Shown: one piece after another, positions 25,543 through 25,705 of the stretch | How positions within the stretch are numbered: position 1 is the stretch's first letter | How the letters are laid out: every line of letters begins with the position of its first letter | Assembly (NCBI GenBank): GCA_965651695.1 | Contig: CBFGTI010000081.1 | Coordinates: 1 to 25,705, forward strand | Reading direction: 5' to 3' | Source of the DNA: Imperialibacter sp965651695 | Lineage (GTDB): Bacteria > Bacteroidota > Bacteroidia > Cytophagales > Cyclobacteriaceae | Length of the DNA stretch: 25,705 nt | The notes under the pieces: model-generated | The model's input: only the letters and a program-made list of their open reading frames with translations | Database searches by the model: none | Told to the model about the DNA's origin: nothing | Made by a program: the position numbers and the translations under genes

Positions 25543-25579
25543 GCAGATGCGTTTCGTCACAACGATGAAACGCATTTGC
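25543..25579 (+). terminator. Hairpin after tuf, overlapping the tRNA-Trp -33 element
   Basis: GCAGATGCGTTTC and GAAACGCATTTGC form a 13-bp stem with one G-U pair and an 11-base loop, ten bases after the tuf stop. No T-run follows, so it may be an mRNA-stabilising 3' structure or a factor-assisted terminator. Its right arm contains the TTG of the next promoter. Confidence 0.55.
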
Positions 25580-25606
25580 ATATAATAAAACATTATCTTA
25601 CCTTTG
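25576..25606 (+). promoter_or_regulatory. tRNA-Trp promoter
   Basis: TTG (25576-25578), a 20-base spacer and TACCTTTG (25599-25606) match the Bacteroidota consensus, 28 bases before tRNA-Trp. Confidence 0.72.
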
Positions 25607-25633
25607 CAGTCCGTTTTTGGGCTGCATCATTAT

Positions 25634-25704
25634 ACGGGTGTAGTTCAAGGGTAGAATAGCGGTCTCCAAAACCGTTGATGGGAGTTCGAATCTCTCCACC
25701 CGTG
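25634..25704 (+). tRNA. tRNA-Trp (CCA)
   Basis: Acceptor ACGGGTG/CACCCGT with discriminator G, anticodon stem-loop CGGTCTCCAAAACCG reading CCA, T-arm GGGAG/CTCTC with one G-U pair; 71 bases, ending one base before the window edge. In this phylum it normally precedes secE-nusG-rplK. Confidence 0.95.
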
Positions 25705-25705
25705 C

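Overview
The window looks like chromosomal core DNA from a Bacteroidota bacterium, most likely of the Cytophagales type. Promoters repeatedly match the Bacteroidota pattern TTG-N19/20-TAnnTTTG (upstream of ahcY, the tRNA-tuf cluster and tRNA-Trp). Most genes lack a clear Shine-Dalgarno sequence, tRNA genes lack an encoded CCA, and gene orders such as birA|rsfS-ftsH and tuf-tRNA-Trp are typical of the phylum. I see no phage, transposase, CRISPR array, rRNA or defence locus.

Left part (1-7400): the 3' end of a helical-repeat protein converges on a LysR-type regulator gene. That gene is divergent from a complete histidine-utilisation cluster, hutH-hutU-hutI-hutG. Together the four enzymes convert histidine via urocanate, imidazolonepropionate and formiminoglutamate to glutamate plus formamide. 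The LysR protein is the obvious candidate regulator, and an interrupted dyad with a -7 element lies in the shared 87-base spacer.

Middle (7400-11500): a 562-base gene-free stretch holds several strong inverted repeats (a candidate structured RNA) and a tandem 13-base repeat just before an unrecognised 71-residue protein gene with its own terminator. Then follow an orphan TolC-type outer-membrane channel and, on the minus strand, a secreted protein of unknown function and an LpxH-like metallophosphatase. The tolC terminator is embedded in the 3' coding end of the convergent gene.

Centre-right (11500-20330): housekeeping genes. These are ftsH and rsfS (minus), divergent birA (TTG start), ahcY, an ECF sigma factor with an RsrA-like zinc anti-sigma protein whose stop overlaps the gmk start, nadD (TTG start), and the minus-strand frr and pyrH. 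The frr-pyrH spacer contains two palindromic MITE/REP-like elements.

Right end (20330-25705): a biotin carboxyl carrier protein (the kind of substrate BirA modifies), a divergent M1-family aminopeptidase lipoprotein, then a strong promoter driving tRNA-Tyr, tRNA-Gly, tRNA-Thr and tuf, followed by a separate promoter for tRNA-Trp. The region is mostly ordinary. The more notable signals are the structured intergenic RNA candidate, the hairpin plus T-run immediately downstream of the tRNA-tuf promoter, and the RsrA-like anti-sigma protein coupled to gmk.
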